Numbered from the stretch's first letter, positions 13,525 to 23,296 are shown. The stretch: 64,000 nt of DNA from Nocardioides pocheonensis (GCF_003725535.1 NZ_RJSF01000019.1:360301-424300), one strand, 5' to 3'. Program-made: numbers and translations. Notes: generated by a model from the sequence alone, not told the origin.

Positions 13525-13530
13525 TAACCT
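13525..13530 (+). promoter_or_regulatory. -10 box of the ANTAR regulator gene, apparently leaderless
   Basis: TAACCT is 7 nt before the GTG at 13538. No Shine-Dalgarno lies in between, so the mRNA probably begins at the start codon. Confidence 0.5.
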
Positions 13531-13537
13531 GTCACGC

Positions 13538-14143
13538 GTGAACGAGAGCCCCGCCCCCGAGCCGACGCGCCGGCGCGTCGTGATCGCGGAGGACGAGGCC
13601 CTGATCCGGATGGACCTCGCCGAGATGCTCGCCGAGGAGGGGTACGACGTGCTCGCGGCCGTCGAGGACGGCGAGCAGGCGGTCGCGCGGACCGAGGAGC
13701 TCCGTCCGGACCTGGTCATCCTGGACGTGAAGATGCCCCGGCTCGACGGCATCGCCGCGGCGCAGCGGATCGCCTCGCAGCGGATCGCGCCGGTGGTGAT
13801 GCTCACTGCGTTCAGCCAGCGCGACCTGGTCGAGAGCGCTCGGGACGCCGGAGCCATGGCCTACGTGGTCAAGCCGTTCGGCAAGTCCGACCTGTTGCCG
13901 GCCATCGAGATGGCGGTCAGCCGCTTCGCCGAGCTCCAGCAGCTCGAGGCCGAGGTCCTCGACCTGACCGAGCGACTCGAGACGCGCAAGGTGGTCGACC
14001 GGGCGAAGGGCGTGCTGCAGGAGAAGCTCGGCCTGAGCGAGCCGGACGCGTTCCGCTGGATCCAGAAGACCGCGATGGACCTGCGCCTCTCCATGCGTGA
14101 GGTCGCCGACGGTGTCGTCGAGCACGGTGTCGAGCCGCGCTAG
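13538..14143 (+). CDS. pdtaR: ANTAR-domain response regulator, PdtaR-like
   Basis: The 201-residue protein has an N-terminal receiver domain with the acidic pocket AEDEALIRMD, phosphoacceptor Asp63 in VILDVKMPRLD, Thr in MLTAFS and Lys in VVKPFG. A coiled linker leads to a C-terminal ANTAR RNA-binding domain (about 130-190, ETRKVVDRAKGVLQEK ... DAFRWIQKTAMD). In Mycobacterium tuberculosis the homologue PdtaR (Rv1626) is phosphorylated by PdtaS and prevents transcription termination by binding paired hexaloop hairpins in target mRNAs. No histidine kinase is adjacent. The position next to pyk and the liv operon matches other actinobacteria. Confidence 0.9.
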   Translation: MNESPAPEPTRRRVVIAEDEALIRMDLAEMLAEEGYDVLAAVEDGEQAVARTEELRPDLVILDVKMPRLDGIAAAQRIASQRIAPVVMLTAFSQRDLVESARDAGAMAYVVKPFGKSDLLPAIEMAVSRFAELQQLEAEVLDLTERLETRKVVDRAKGVLQEKLGLSEPDAFRWIQKTAMDLRLSMREVADGVVEHGVEPR

Positions 14144-14226
14144 GCCGAGCCGCGCTGCAGCGACCGACGGCGACCGCGCTAGACGGGCCGGAGCGTCGCC
14201 AATGCACCGAAGTTCCGCGATTGCGC

Positions 14227-14252
14227 CTATTGCGGTCACAACTTCGCAACAG
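14227..14252. promoter_or_regulatory. Imperfect inverted repeat upstream of the liv operon
   Basis: CTATTGCG and CGCAACAG form a near-perfect 8-bp dyad with a 10-nt spacer, about 115 nt before the binding-protein ATG. One extra half-site (ATTGCG) lies just upstream. A plausible -10 box TAGCGT is at 14299-14304, preceded by TG as in extended -10 promoters. An operator for a transport regulator is possible. Confidence 0.35.
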
Positions 14253-14367
14253 TGAGAATCGAGCCCACCACCAGCGCCCCACGGCGATCCGCTGGTGCTA
14301 GCGTCCCGGGCACAACCCGTGATCGTGCCGAGCGTCGATCGCGATCCACCCCGAAAGCGGAGGAAAG

Positions 14368-15507
14368 ATGATCCGTTCCAAGAAGTCCCTGCGTGGTTTC
14401 GCCGCGCTGGTGGGCGTCGCCGCGCTCACCCTGAGTGCTTGTGGTTCCTCGAACGACAACAACAAGACCTCGAGTGGCAGCAGCGGCAGCTCGAAGAGCT
14501 CCCTGTGCGGCAAGAACATCGCGTTCCTCGGAGCGCTGACCGGTGACGCCGGCGCCCTGGGCCAGAACATGGTCAACGGCATCAACCTGGCGCTGAAGGA
14601 GTACACCGGCAAGCACGCCGACTGCAAGATCGGCCTGAAGACGTTCGACTCGCAGGGCAGCGCCGACAAGGCCCCCGCCCTGGCCACCCAGATCATCAAC
14701 GACGACTCGATCTTCGGCCTCGTCGGCCCCGGCTTCTCCGGTGAGTCGCTCGCGACCGGCAAGACCTTCTTCCAGGCGGGTCTCCCGTCGATCTCGCCGT
14801 CGGCGACCAACGTCACCATCACCCAGCAGGGCTGGACGACGTGGCACCGCGTGATCGGCAACGACGACGCCCAGGGCTCGTCCGACGCCAAGTACCTCAC
14901 CACCACGGTCGGCGCCAAGAAGATCTACGTGATCGACGACGGCCAGGACTACAGCAAGGGCCTCGCCGGCAAGGTGAAGAGCGAGCTGGGCTCGGCCGCG
15001 ATCGGCTCCGACCAGATCTCCAAGGGTCAGACCGACATGTCGGCCGTCGTGACCAAGGTCAAGGCCGCCGGTGCCGACGCTGTCTTCTACGGTGGCTACT
15101 ACACCGAGGCTGGTCTGCTCGCGAAGCAGCTGCGTCAGGGCGGCTTCAAGGGCACGTTCATGTCCGGTGACGGCGCCGAGGACCCGAACTTCGTCAAGGT
15201 CGCCGGTGCGCAGGCCGCCAACGGTGCTCTGCTCTCCGCTCCCGCCGGCCCGGCTCCGTCGGGCTTCGCGGCGAGCGGTCTGTACGCCACCCAGGCGTAC
15301 GACGCCACGAACATCTTCCTGGCGGCTCTGGACGCCGGGAAGACGAGCGCGAAGGACATCAACTCCTTCATCGGCAGCTACACCGGCACCGGTGCGAGCG
15401 GCCCGATCGCGTTCGACGACAAGGGCGACATCAAGCAGTCGACCATCTACGTCTACAAGGTGGCCAACGGCCAGCTCGACGTGAACAACCCCGAGGCGAT
15501 CAAGTAA
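14368..15507 (+). CDS. livJ: Branched-chain amino-acid-type ABC transporter substrate-binding lipoprotein
   Basis: The 379-residue protein is a periplasmic-binding-protein type I lipoprotein. It has a signal peptide with lipobox LSAC, a low-complexity Ser/Asn/Lys linker (GSSNDNNKTSSGSSGSSK) that would tether it to the membrane, and a Leu/Ile/Val-binding fold with the typical openings IAFLGALTGDAG and SPSATNVTITQQGW. It captures the solute outside the cell and hands it to the two permeases that follow. The family also binds amides, urea and aromatic compounds, so the substrate is not certain. GGAGGAAAG precedes the ATG. A 15-bp hairpin separates it from livH, which would let it be made in excess. 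Confidence 0.9.
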   Translation: MIRSKKSLRGFAALVGVAALTLSACGSSNDNNKTSSGSSGSSKSSLCGKNIAFLGALTGDAGALGQNMVNGINLALKEYTGKHADCKIGLKTFDSQGSADKAPALATQIINDDSIFGLVGPGFSGESLATGKTFFQAGLPSISPSATNVTITQQGWTTWHRVIGNDDAQGSSDAKYLTTTVGAKKIYVIDDGQDYSKGLAGKVKSELGSAAIGSDQISKGQTDMSAVVTKVKAAGADAVFYGGYYTEAGLLAKQLRQGGFKGTFMSGDGAEDPNFVKVAGAQAANGALLSAPAGPAPSGFAASGLYATQAYDATNIFLAALDAGKTSAKDINSFIGSYTGTGASGPIAFDDKGDIKQSTIYVYKVANGQLDVNNPEAIK

Positions 15508-15533
15508 CCGAGAACATCTGCAGCACTCAGTGA

Positions 15534-15567
15534 GGTTGCGGCCGGGAGGCGACTCCCGGCCGCAACC
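15534..15567 (+). terminator. 15-bp hairpin between livJ and livH
   Basis: GGTTGCGGCCGGGAG and its exact complement enclose the loop GCGA, starting 27 nt after livJ and ending 24 nt before the livH TTG. Such hairpins after binding-protein genes often protect the 3' end or partly stop transcription, raising binding protein over permease; that role is inferred here. Confidence 0.65.
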
Positions 15568-15591
15568 GATCACCCTGGTGAGAGGACTCTG

Positions 15592-16608
15592 TTGGACCTC
15601 GGCGCGCTCTTCGGCAACCTCAACAACTTCCTCGACTTCACGGTCGGGGGCCTGGTCTTCGGCGCGATCTACGCCCTGATCGCCCTCGGCTACACGATGG
15701 TGTACGGCGTTCTCCAGCTCATCAACTTCGCGCACTCCGAGGTCTTCATGTACGGCACCTTCGCCGTGGCGTGGACCTTCATCCTGCTGCACGGCACGGG
15801 TGACGCGTCCTGGAGCCTGGGCCGAGCGCTCCCCATACTCCTGGTCGCGCTGGTCGCGGCCATGCTGATGTCGGCGGCGATCGCCTTGCTGCTCGAACGC
15901 GTGGCCTACAGACCCTTGATCAACAAGAACGCACCGAAGCTGATCGCGCTGATCTCCGCGATCGGCGCCTCGTTCGCGCTCGCCGAGGCGATGGGTCTCC
16001 GCGACCGGTTCGCGTCGTGGGTCCACCTGGACCACAAGCTCGCGAACTACGTGGCGCCCGACAAGGCGCGCGACGTCTACTCGAACCCGGTCAGCATCCA
16101 GCCCCACGGCTTGTTCCACCTCGGCGGCTACGAGGTCACCGACGTCGACGTGGTCGTGATCGTGGCGGCGCTGGCGATGATGTTCGCCCTCGACATGTTC
16201 GTCCGGCGCACGAGGTTCGGCCGCGGCATCCGCGCGGTGGCGCAGGACCCCGAGTCCGCCGCCCTCATGGGCGTGAACTCCACCCGCGTCGTCCAGGTCA
16301 CCTTCCTGGTGGGCGGTCTGATGGCCGGTGCGGCCGCGACGCTCTACATGATGAAGATCGGCTCGACCAGGCAGAACGCCGGCTTCATCCTCGGCGTGAA
16401 GGCGTTCACCGCCGCCGTCATGGGCGGCATCGGCAACCTGCGCGGGGCCTTGCTCGGCGGCCTCCTGCTGGGCGTGATGGAGAACTGGGGCTCGGCGGTG
16501 TTCGGGTCCGAGTGGAAGGACGTGGTGGCGTTCGTGCTCCTGGTCCTGATCCTCCTCGTCCGCCCGTCCGGCCTGCTCGGCGAGGCACTCGGAAAGGCCC
16601 GCGCATGA
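15592..16608 (+). CDS. livH: Branched-chain amino-acid-type ABC permease LivH
   Basis: LivH is one of the two integral membrane subunits of the HAAT family importer. The 338-residue protein starts with [35 protein letters not shown] region typical of LivH, has about eight hydrophobic segments, the cytoplasmic coupling segment [20 protein letters not shown] and the C-terminal [17 protein letters not shown]. The TTG start is supported by GGTGAGAGGA upstream and by the N-terminal family match. Its stop overlaps livM (ATGA), so the permeases are translationally coupled. Confidence 0.92.
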   Translation: MDLGALFGNLNNFLDFTVGGLVFGAIYALIALGYTMVYGVLQLINFAHSEVFMYGTFAVAWTFILLHGTGDASWSLGRALPILLVALVAAMLMSAAIALLLERVAYRPLINKNAPKLIALISAIGASFALAEAMGLRDRFASWVHLDHKLANYVAPDKARDVYSNPVSIQPHGLFHLGGYEVTDVDVVVIVAALAMMFALDMFVRRTRFGRGIRAVAQDPESAALMGVNSTRVVQVTFLVGGLMAGAAATLYMMKIGSTRQNAGFILGVKAFTAAVMGGIGNLRGALLGGLLLGVMENWGSAVFGSEWKDVVAFVLLVLILLVRPSGLLGEALGKARA

Positions 16609-17819
16609 GCGCCGCGACCACCGAGAGGACCCCCGCGGTCGCGCTCAACCCGCTGCAGCGGCTCGGGCTGTGGTGGGACGGCGTCGTCGACCGCTACAAC
16701 GCGCTGCCGAAGCTCTCCCGGCTCCTGCTGGTCATTCTGTTCGTGCTGTTCTGCTACGCGCTGCCGCTGCTCAGGCCGCCGATCATCACGACCAACGCGA
16801 TCGACTTCGGCGGCGTGATGTTCAGCGTCGCGGCGTTCGCGCTCGTCGCGCTCGGCCTGAACATCGTGATCGGGTACGCCGGTCTGCTGGACCTCGGCTA
16901 CGTCGGCTTCTACGCCGTCGGGGCCTACACCACCGGTGTGCTCACGACGTACCACTGGCACTGGCCGTTCTTCCTGGCGCTCCCGCTGGCGATCGCGGTC
17001 ACGATGGTCACCGGAGTGATCCTGGGTGCTCCGACACTGCGCGTGCGCGGTGACTACCTGGCGATCGTCACGCTCGGCTTCGGTGAGATCATCCGGATCT
17101 GCGTCAACAACGTGCAGTGGCTGGGTGCGTCGGCGGGGATCAAGGACATTCCTCACCCGAACACCATCGGCAAGAAGCCGGTGCCCCCGTTCGACCCCGG
17201 AGGCATGTTCGCGATCCCGCACCTGAAGTGGAACGGCTGGGTGCCGTCGCTCGACAAGGTGCACGAGACCCACTTCCTCGTCTTCGGTGCCGTGGACGCG
17301 ATCCCGTACTACTGGCTCCTGCTGACCGCGATGATCCTGGTGCTCCTCGGCGACCGGCTGGTCAAGGCCAGCCGCGTGGGGCGCGCCTGGGAGGCGACCC
17401 GCGAGGACGAGGACGCCGCCGAGCTGATGGGTGTGCCGACGTTCAAGTACAAGCTGATGGCGTTCGCCCTCGGCGCCGCCATCGGCGGCCTCTCCGGCTC
17501 GTTCTACGCCAGCAGCCAGGGCGGGTACATCAGCCCGGACAGCTTCCCGCTGCTGCTCTCGATGCTGTTCGTCGCGGCCGTCATCGTGGGCGGATCCGGC
17601 AACCGCTGGGGCGCGATGGCCGGAGGCACCCTGGTCGCCTACCTGCCCGAACGGTTCCGGGCCTTCGCCGACTACCGCCTCCTGGTGTTCGGCCTGGCCC
17701 TCACGGTCCTGGCGGTCTGGCGTCCCGAGGGGCTGCTGCCACCGAGACGCACGCGCCGGGCGAAGCTCGTCGAGGCACAGATCGACGAGCTCGAAGGGGA
17801 AGGAGTCGTCGATGAGTGA
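16605..17819 (+). CDS. livM: Branched-chain amino-acid-type ABC permease LivM
   Basis: LivM is the second membrane subunit of the importer. The 404-residue protein has a hydrophilic N terminus of about 35 residues, then a core with [46 protein letters not shown] and the coupling segment [22 protein letters not shown], followed by [13 protein letters not shown]. The frame is open upstream through livH, so the start is placed at ATG 16605, which overlaps the livH stop. A C-terminal charged tail runs 8 nt into livG. Confidence 0.92.
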   Translation: MSAATTERTPAVALNPLQRLGLWWDGVVDRYNALPKLSRLLLVILFVLFCYALPLLRPPIITTNAIDFGGVMFSVAAFALVALGLNIVIGYAGLLDLGYVGFYAVGAYTTGVLTTYHWHWPFFLALPLAIAVTMVTGVILGAPTLRVRGDYLAIVTLGFGEIIRICVNNVQWLGASAGIKDIPHPNTIGKKPVPPFDPGGMFAIPHLKWNGWVPSLDKVHETHFLVFGAVDAIPYYWLLLTAMILVLLGDRLVKASRVGRAWEATREDEDAAELMGVPTFKYKLMAFALGAAIGGLSGSFYASSQGGYISPDSFPLLLSMLFVAAVIVGGSGNRWGAMAGGTLVAYLPERFRAFADYRLLVFGLALTVLAVWRPEGLLPPRRTRRAKLVEAQIDELEGEGVVDE

Positions 17820-18621
17820 GACAGGTGCCCAGACCGGCGGGCCGCTCACCAAGGTCCTCGAGGTCGACGACGTCACGATCCGGTTCGGTGGTCTGACGGC
17901 TCTCGACTCGGTCAGCTTCGACATCCGGGAGGGCGAGATCCTCGGCCTGATCGGACCCAACGGCGCCGGCAAGACCACCTGCTTCAACGTGATGACGGGC
18001 GTCTACCAGGCCACGTCGGGGCAGGTCCTCTTCGACGGCAAGCCGCTCACCAAGCTGGCCCGGCACAAGATCACGCAGCTGGGCATCGCCCGCACGTTCC
18101 AGAACATCCGGCTCTTCCGGTCCATGACGGTCCTCGAGAACGTCATGGTCGGCGCGGACGCGCACAGCAAGGTGGGCTTCTGGGACGCGCTGCTCCGCAC
18201 GCCGCGTCACCGGCACACCGAGTCCGAGTCGACGACACGGGCCAAGGAGCTGCTCAAGATCGTCGGCATCAGCGCACGCCACGACGAGCTCGCCGCGAAC
18301 CTGTCGTACGGCGACCAGCGCCGGCTCGAGATCGCCCGCGCCATGGCCACCGGACCGAAGCTGCTGTGCCTCGACGAGCCCGCGGCGGGGTTCAACCCCG
18401 CCGAGAAGCTCAAGCTCATGGAGCTGATCCGCCGGGTCCGCGACGAGGGCTACACGGTCCTGCTGATCGAGCACGACATGCGCCTCGTCATGGGCGTCAC
18501 CGACCGGATCGTCGTCCTCGAGTTCGGTCGCAAGATCGCCGAGGGCACTCCCGCGGAGATCCGGGACAACCCCGCGGTCATCGCGGCCTACCTGGGAGTG
18601 GACGAAGAAGATGCTTCTTGA
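17812..18621 (+). CDS. livG: Branched-chain amino-acid-type ABC ATPase LivG
   Basis: LivG is one of two ATPases that power the importer from the cytoplasmic side. The 269 residues contain Walker [13 protein letters not shown], a Q-loop at [10 protein letters not shown], the signature [15 protein letters not shown], Walker [14 protein letters not shown] and the switch His in LLIEHDM. The long insert before the signature and the phrase [11 protein letters not shown] are typical of LivG. It overlaps livM by 8 nt and livF by 11 nt. Confidence 0.93.
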   Translation: MSETGAQTGGPLTKVLEVDDVTIRFGGLTALDSVSFDIREGEILGLIGPNGAGKTTCFNVMTGVYQATSGQVLFDGKPLTKLARHKITQLGIARTFQNIRLFRSMTVLENVMVGADAHSKVGFWDALLRTPRHRHTESESTTRAKELLKIVGISARHDELAANLSYGDQRRLEIARAMATGPKLLCLDEPAAGFNPAEKLKLMELIRRVRDEGYTVLLIEHDMRLVMGVTDRIVVLEFGRKIAEGTPAEIRDNPAVIAAYLGVDEEDAS

Positions 18622-19330
18622 GGTCGAGGGCCTGTGCGTGAACTACGGCCACATCGAGGCGATCCGCGACGTGACGTTCGGGGTCGAGGAGGGCACCGTC
18701 GCGACCCTGATCGGGGCCAACGGCGCGGGCAAGACCACCACGCTGAAGACCCTCTCCGGCCTGCGCAAGGTGCGGGCCGGGGCAGTCCGGTTCGACGGCA
18801 AGGACATCACCCACGCACCGCCGTACCAGCGGGTGCTCCTGGGGATCAGCCAGTCGCCCGAGGGCCGTGGGTGCTTCCCGGGCATGACCGTGCTCGAGAA
18901 CCTCGACATGGGTGCCTTCCTGCGCAAGGACCGCAAGTCCGCGGCGTACCGGGCCGATCTCGACCGGGTCTTCGACCTGTTCCCGCGACTCAAGGAGCGC
19001 GAGCGGCAGGCGGCCGGGAGCATGTCCGGCGGTGAGCAGCAGATGCTCGCGATCGGCCGGGCCCTGATGGCCAAGCCGCGGCTGCTGCTCCTCGACGAGC
19101 CGTCGATGGGCCTGGCGCCCAAGCTGATCCAGCAGATCTTCACGATCATCGGGGAGATCAACCAGCAGGGCACGACCGTGCTGCTCGTCGAGCAGAACGC
19201 AGCCCAGGCGCTCAAGCGGGCCGACACGGCCCACATCCTCGAGACCGGTGAGATCGTGCGCTCCGGCAGCGGGAGAGAGCTGTCCGGTGACGACTCTGTC
19301 AAGGCCGCGTACCTCGGTGGGGACCTCTGA
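18611..19330 (+). CDS. livF: Branched-chain amino-acid-type ABC ATPase LivF
   Basis: LivF is the second ATPase of the importer and pairs with LivG. The 239-residue protein has Walker A GANGAGKTTTLK, QSPEGRGCFPGMTVLENL, signature MSGGEQQMLAIGRAL, Walker B LLLLDEPSMGLAP and the switch segment VLLVEQN. Length and motifs are normal. It closes the five-gene operon livJHMGF; no clear terminator hairpin follows before the next gene. Confidence 0.93.
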   Translation: MLLEVEGLCVNYGHIEAIRDVTFGVEEGTVATLIGANGAGKTTTLKTLSGLRKVRAGAVRFDGKDITHAPPYQRVLLGISQSPEGRGCFPGMTVLENLDMGAFLRKDRKSAAYRADLDRVFDLFPRLKERERQAAGSMSGGEQQMLAIGRALMAKPRLLLLDEPSMGLAPKLIQQIFTIIGEINQQGTTVLLVEQNAAQALKRADTAHILETGEIVRSGSGRELSGDDSVKAAYLGGDL

Positions 19331-19440
19331 CCCCACCTCACGCCTGAGTGCTAGCAGGGGGCTTACCCCGGCAGGCTACGGAAGCGTAGTGTGTCCGCTA
19401 CTCACCAGTCGGACCACCACGGGGGTTGGAGGAGCCGTCT

Positions 19441-20034
19441 ATGTCTCGCTGTGCGCTGGAGATCCGCGACGCACGTCCTGAGGACGTCGCCGGTCTGCTG
19501 CAGCTGTGGACCCACGCCGGGCGCAACGAGGCCACCCCCAGGCCGGTCGACGAGGCCACCCGGGCCCTGGCCCAGATCGCCGCGGATCCCGACGAGCGCC
19601 TGCTGGTGGGCCTGGTCGAGGGCGAGGTGGTCGCGGCCCTGCACCTGCGGCGTGCGCCGATGAGCCCGCTGCACACCGAGACCGCCGTGCACACCTCGTA
19701 CCTGCTCGTGCTGCCCGAGCACCGCCGTCACGGCTACGCGCGGGCCCTGCTCGACACCGCTCTCTCGTGGGCGGAGGAGAAGGACGTCACGCACATCACC
19801 GCGATCACGAACAGCAACTCGCGCGACACCAACCGGTTCCTGGCCCGCCTCGGCCTGGGCACCGCGGCCACGGTCCGGATCGCAAGCACCGCCACGATGC
19901 GGCGCAAGCTCGCGCCGGAGGTGATCCGCAGCCAGGACGCCCGCCGCCAGCTCGGGCGGGTGCTCGCGCAGCGCAGGTCGCTCCAGCGACGTGCGGTCCA
20001 GGCCGAGACGGCCCAGGGCCAGGTCGCCGACTGA
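19441..20034 (+). CDS. GNAT-family acetyltransferase
   Basis: The 197-residue protein has a single GNAT fold. Beta-strand 4 and the acetyl-CoA loop are seen in TSYLLVLPEHRRHGYARALLDTALSWAEEKD, where RRHGYA is the Q/RxxGxG/A motif. After the fold comes an Arg/Gln-rich helical tail of about 40 residues that is not part of the usual domain and could contact nucleic acid or another protein. Substrate cannot be told. The ATG at 19441 follows GGAGGAG with an 8-nt gap. A -10-like TAGTGT is at 19387-19392, so it likely has its own promoter. Confidence 0.75.
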   Translation: MSRCALEIRDARPEDVAGLLQLWTHAGRNEATPRPVDEATRALAQIAADPDERLLVGLVEGEVVAALHLRRAPMSPLHTETAVHTSYLLVLPEHRRHGYARALLDTALSWAEEKDVTHITAITNSNSRDTNRFLARLGLGTAATVRIASTATMRRKLAPEVIRSQDARRQLGRVLAQRRSLQRRAVQAETAQGQVAD

Positions 20035-20052
20035 CCGGCTCTCGGCGGCCGG

Positions 20053-20481
20053 TCAGGAGTACCGCTCGGCCGGCATGAGGGCGCAGGTGATCCGCGACGT
20101 GCAGATCCGACGACCCTGCTCGTCGGTGATCACGACCTCGTAGGCGGCTGAGCTGCGACCGAGGTGGATGGCGGTCGCCGTGCCCGTGACCGTGCCGCTC
20201 GTGGCGGCGCGGTGGTGCGTGGCGTTGATGTCCACGCCGACCGAGAGCCGGTCCGGCATCGCGTGCAGGGCCGATCCGATCGAGCCGAGGGTCTCGGCGA
20301 GCACGACGGACGCGCCGCCGTGCAGCAGCCCGTAGGGCTGGGTGTTGCCCTCGACCGGCATCGTGGCAACGACCCGCTCGGGCGAGATCTCGACGATCTC
20401 GATGCCCATCTTGTCGTTGAGGGCGCCCATGCCCTGGGGCATCCGGGAGATGAACTCGGCCACGTCGTACTGCTCGCTCAT
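20053..20481 (-). CDS. PaaI-type hotdog-fold thioesterase
   Basis: The 142-residue protein belongs to the PaaI/YbgC-like acyl-CoA thioesterases. The active-site segment is PYGLLHGGASVVLAETLGS, in which HGG and the Glu of AET are the usual catalytic features, followed by DINATHHRAATSG and the last strand typical of the fold. It probably hydrolyses an acyl-CoA, exact substrate unknown. I chose ATG 20481 because GGGAGG lies 9 nt before it; ATG 20490 would add three residues but abuts that same sequence. It is divergent from polA, with 64 bp between the two starts. Confidence 0.85.
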   Translation of the reverse strand: MSEQYDVAEFISRMPQGMGALNDKMGIEIVEISPERVVATMPVEGNTQPYGLLHGGASVVLAETLGSIGSALHAMPDRLSVGVDINATHHRAATSGTVTGTATAIHLGRSSAAYEVVITDEQGRRICTSRITCALMPAERYS

Positions 20482-20533
20482 GCCCGCCATCCTCCCGGTG
20501 CCCCGGCCGACGCGTCCTGTCGGGGTCACCCAT

Positions 20534-20539
20534 TAGGGT
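20534..20539 (+). promoter_or_regulatory. -10 box of polA, apparently leaderless
   Basis: TAGGGT lies 6 nt before the GTG of polA with no Shine-Dalgarno. The same hexamer at the same distance occurs at other genes in this window. Confidence 0.55.
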
Positions 20540-20545
20540 CGACGT

Positions 20546-23281
20546 GTGCCTGCGCAGCCCTCCGCAACCTCTCCGGCGACCTCTCCCGCGAGCGCCCAGA
20601 CCGCGCGTCCGCGGCTCCTGCTCCTCGACGGCCACTCGCTGGCCTACCGTGCCTTCTTCGCGTTGCCGGTCGAGAACTTCTCGACCGTGACGGGGCAGCA
20701 CACCAACGCCGTCTACGGCTTCACGTCGATGCTGGTCAACGTGCTGCGCGACGAGCAGCCCACCCACGTGGCGGTGGCGTTCGACCTGTCCCGCCAGACC
20801 TTCCGCCTCGAGCAGTACTCCGAGTACAAGGCCAAGCGCAACAAGACCCCCGACGAGTTCAGCAGCCAGCTGCCGCTCATCCAGAAGCTGCTCGACACGT
20901 TCCGGATCCGGCACCTGACCTACGCCGGCTACGAGGCCGACGACATCATCGCGACCCTCGTCACGCGAGCGCTGGCCGAGGGCATGGAGGTCCTGATCCT
21001 CACCGGCGACCGCGACTCGCTCCAGCTGGTGACCCCGGACAGCACGGTGCTCTACCCCATGCGCGGGGTGTCCGACCTGGCCCGGATGACGCCCGCGGCC
21101 GTCGAGGAGAAGTACGGCGTGCCGCCGGCGCGCTATCCCGAGCTCGCCGCGATCGTGGGCGAGACCTCCGACAACCTCCCCGGTGTCCCGGGCGTGGGCG
21201 TCGGCTTCGCCGCGAAGTGGATCAACCAGTTCGACGGCCTCGACAACGTCATCGCGCACGCCGACGAGATCACCGGCAAGAAGGGTGAGGCGCTGCGCGA
21301 GCACCTCGACGACGTGATCCGCAACCGCCACCTCAACGCGCTGGTCTGCGACCTGCCGCTGGAGCTCGGCCCGCTCGACCTGGAGCGCACCGAGTGGGAC
21401 CGCCAGGGGGCCCTGGAGCTGCTCGACGAGCTCGAGTTCCGCGGCGAGCTCCGCACGCGCATCATGGACACCCTCGCGCCCGCCGAGGAGCCGGTCGCCG
21501 AGGTCGGGTTCGACCTGGCCGGCCGCACGATCGCGCCGGGTGAGCTGACGGACTACCTCGCGGGCCTCGGCAGCGACCCGGTCGGCCTGTTCGTCCGCGG
21601 TAGCTGGGGGTCGGGCACGGGCCGGGTCGACGGGCTCGCGTTCGCCGAGGCCGACGGCCAGGCGGCGTACGTCGACGTCACCACGCTCGGGCCCGACGAC
21701 GACGCGGCCCTGTCCGCCTGGCTCGCCGACCCGGATCGGCCCAAGATCGTGCACGACGCCAACGGCCCGCTGCTGGCGATGCGCGCGCAGGGCTGGCAGC
21801 TGGCCGGCCTGGCCACCGACACGGCGATGATGGCCTACCTGGTGGCGCCCGACCAGCGCTCGTACGCCCTGGCCGACCTGACCCTGCGTCACCTCAAGCG
21901 CGAGCTGCGCCAGGAGGTCGCCGACGACCAGGCCGCGCTCTTCGACACCGGCGACGAGGTCGCGGAGACCGCGATGCTCCACGCCCGGGCCGTGATCGAC
22001 CTTGCCCTGGCGCTGCAGTCCGAGCTCGCCGAGCGTGGTGGCACCCGGTTGCTGGAGGAGATCGAGCTCCCACTCGTCGAGGTCCTCGTCGGCATGGAGC
22101 AGGTCGGCATCGCGGTCGACCAGGAGCTGCTCAGCGGGCTCGAGGCCGAGTTCGGCGACAGCGTCCGGGAGGCCGCCCAGGACGCCTACGAGGTGATCGG
22201 GCGCGAGATCAACCTGGGCTCACCCAAGCAGCTGCAGGAGGTGCTGTTCGACGAGCTCGGCATGCCGAAGACCAAGCGCACCAAGACCGGCTACACCACC
22301 GACGCCGACGCGCTGCAGGACCTCTTCGTCAAGACCGAGCACCCGTTCCTGCTCCACCTGCTGCGGCACCGCGACGTGATCCGGCTGCGCCAGACCGTGC
22401 AGGGGCTCCTCAAGACGGTGGCCCCGGACGGCCGGATCCACACGACGTTCAACCAGCTGATCGCGGCGACCGGACGTCTCTCCAGCACCGACCCCAACCT
22501 GCAGAACATCCCGGTCCGCACCGAGGAGGGTCGGCGGATCCGTCAGGCGTTCGTGGTCGGCCCGGCGCTCGGGGGCCAGACGTACGACGAGCTGATGACC
22601 GCCGACTACAGCCAGATCGAGATGCGGATCATGGCGCACCTGTCGGAGGACGCCGGCCTGGTCGAGGCGTTCAAGTCCGGCCGCGACTTCCACCAGGTCA
22701 CCGCGGCGCGCGTCTTCGACGTCGATCCGTCGGGTGTCACCGGCGAGATGCGCGCGAAGATCAAGGCGATGAACTACGGGCTCGCCTACGGCCTCTCGGC
22801 GTTCGGGCTGTCCCAGCAGCTGAAGATCGACACGTCCGAGGCCCGCGGCCTCATGGACGAGTACTTCGAGACCTTCGGTGGCATCCGCGACTACCTGGCC
22901 GGCGTGGTCGACGAGGCCCGGCGCAGCGGCTTCACCGAGACCATCATGGGTCGTCGCCGCTACCTGCCCGACCTCACGAGCGACAACCGGCAGCGCCGCG
23001 AGATGGCCGAGCGGATGGCGTTGAACGCCCCGATCCAGGGTTCGGCGGCAGACATCATCAAGGTCGCCATGCTCAACGTCGACCGCGAGGTGCGGAAGGC
23101 GGGGCTGGCGTCGCGGATGCTCCTCCAGGTCCACGACGAGCTGGTCTTCGAGGTCGCGACGGGGGAGCGCGACGCCCTCGAGTCCCTGGTCCGGGAGCAG
23201 ATGGCCGCGGCGGCCGACCTCACCGTCCCGCTGGACGTCTCGATCGGCACCGGCCGCAGCTGGCACGACGCCGCGCACTGA
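20546..23281 (+). CDS. polA: DNA polymerase I
   Basis: PolA fills gaps and removes RNA primers in repair and lagging-strand synthesis. The 911 residues show a 5'-nuclease domain (about 22-310, with LLLLDGHSLAYRAFFA, GYEADDIIATL and the helix-hairpin GVPGVGVG), a middle domain that has lost the DxE and other metal ligands of the 3'-5' exonuclease, and a C-terminal polymerase with motif A DYSQIEMRIMAHL (about 688), motif B KAMNYGLAYGLSAFG and motif C LQVHDELVFEV. Loss of proofreading is known in actinobacterial PolA. A short Ala/Ser/Pro leader precedes the nuclease domain. Confidence 0.97.
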   Translation: MPAQPSATSPATSPASAQTARPRLLLLDGHSLAYRAFFALPVENFSTVTGQHTNAVYGFTSMLVNVLRDEQPTHVAVAFDLSRQTFRLEQYSEYKAKRNKTPDEFSSQLPLIQKLLDTFRIRHLTYAGYEADDIIATLVTRALAEGMEVLILTGDRDSLQLVTPDSTVLYPMRGVSDLARMTPAAVEEKYGVPPARYPELAAIVGETSDNLPGVPGVGVGFAAKWINQFDGLDNVIAHADEITGKKGEALREHLDDVIRNRHLNALVCDLPLELGPLDLERTEWDRQGALELLDELEFRGELRTRIMDTLAPAEEPVAEVGFDLAGRTIAPGELTDYLAGLGSDPVGLFVRGSWGSGTGRVDGLAFAEADGQAAYVDVTTLGPDDDAALSAWLADPDRPKIVHDANGPLLAMRAQGWQLAGLATDTAMMAYLVAPDQRSYALADLTLRHLKRELRQEVADDQAALFDTGDEVAETAMLHARAVIDLALALQSELAERGGTRLLEEIELPLVEVLVGMEQVGIAVDQELLSGLEAEFGDSVREAAQDAYEVIGREINLGSPKQLQEVLFDELGMPKTKRTKTGYTTDADALQDLFVKTEHPFLLHLLRHRDVIRLRQTVQGLLKTVAPDGRIHTTFNQLIAATGRLSSTDPNLQNIPVRTEEGRRIRQAFVVGPALGGQTYDELMTADYSQIEMRIMAHLSEDAGLVEAFKSGRDFHQVTAARVFDVDPSGVTGEMRAKIKAMNYGLAYGLSAFGLSQQLKIDTSEARGLMDEYFETFGGIRDYLAGVVDEARRSGFTETIMGRRRYLPDLTSDNRQRREMAERMALNAPIQGSAADIIKVAMLNVDREVRKAGLASRMLLQVHDELVFEVATGERDALESLVREQMAAAADLTVPLDVSIGTGRSWHDAAH

Positions 23282-23296
23282 CCTGCGGCGTCCGGG

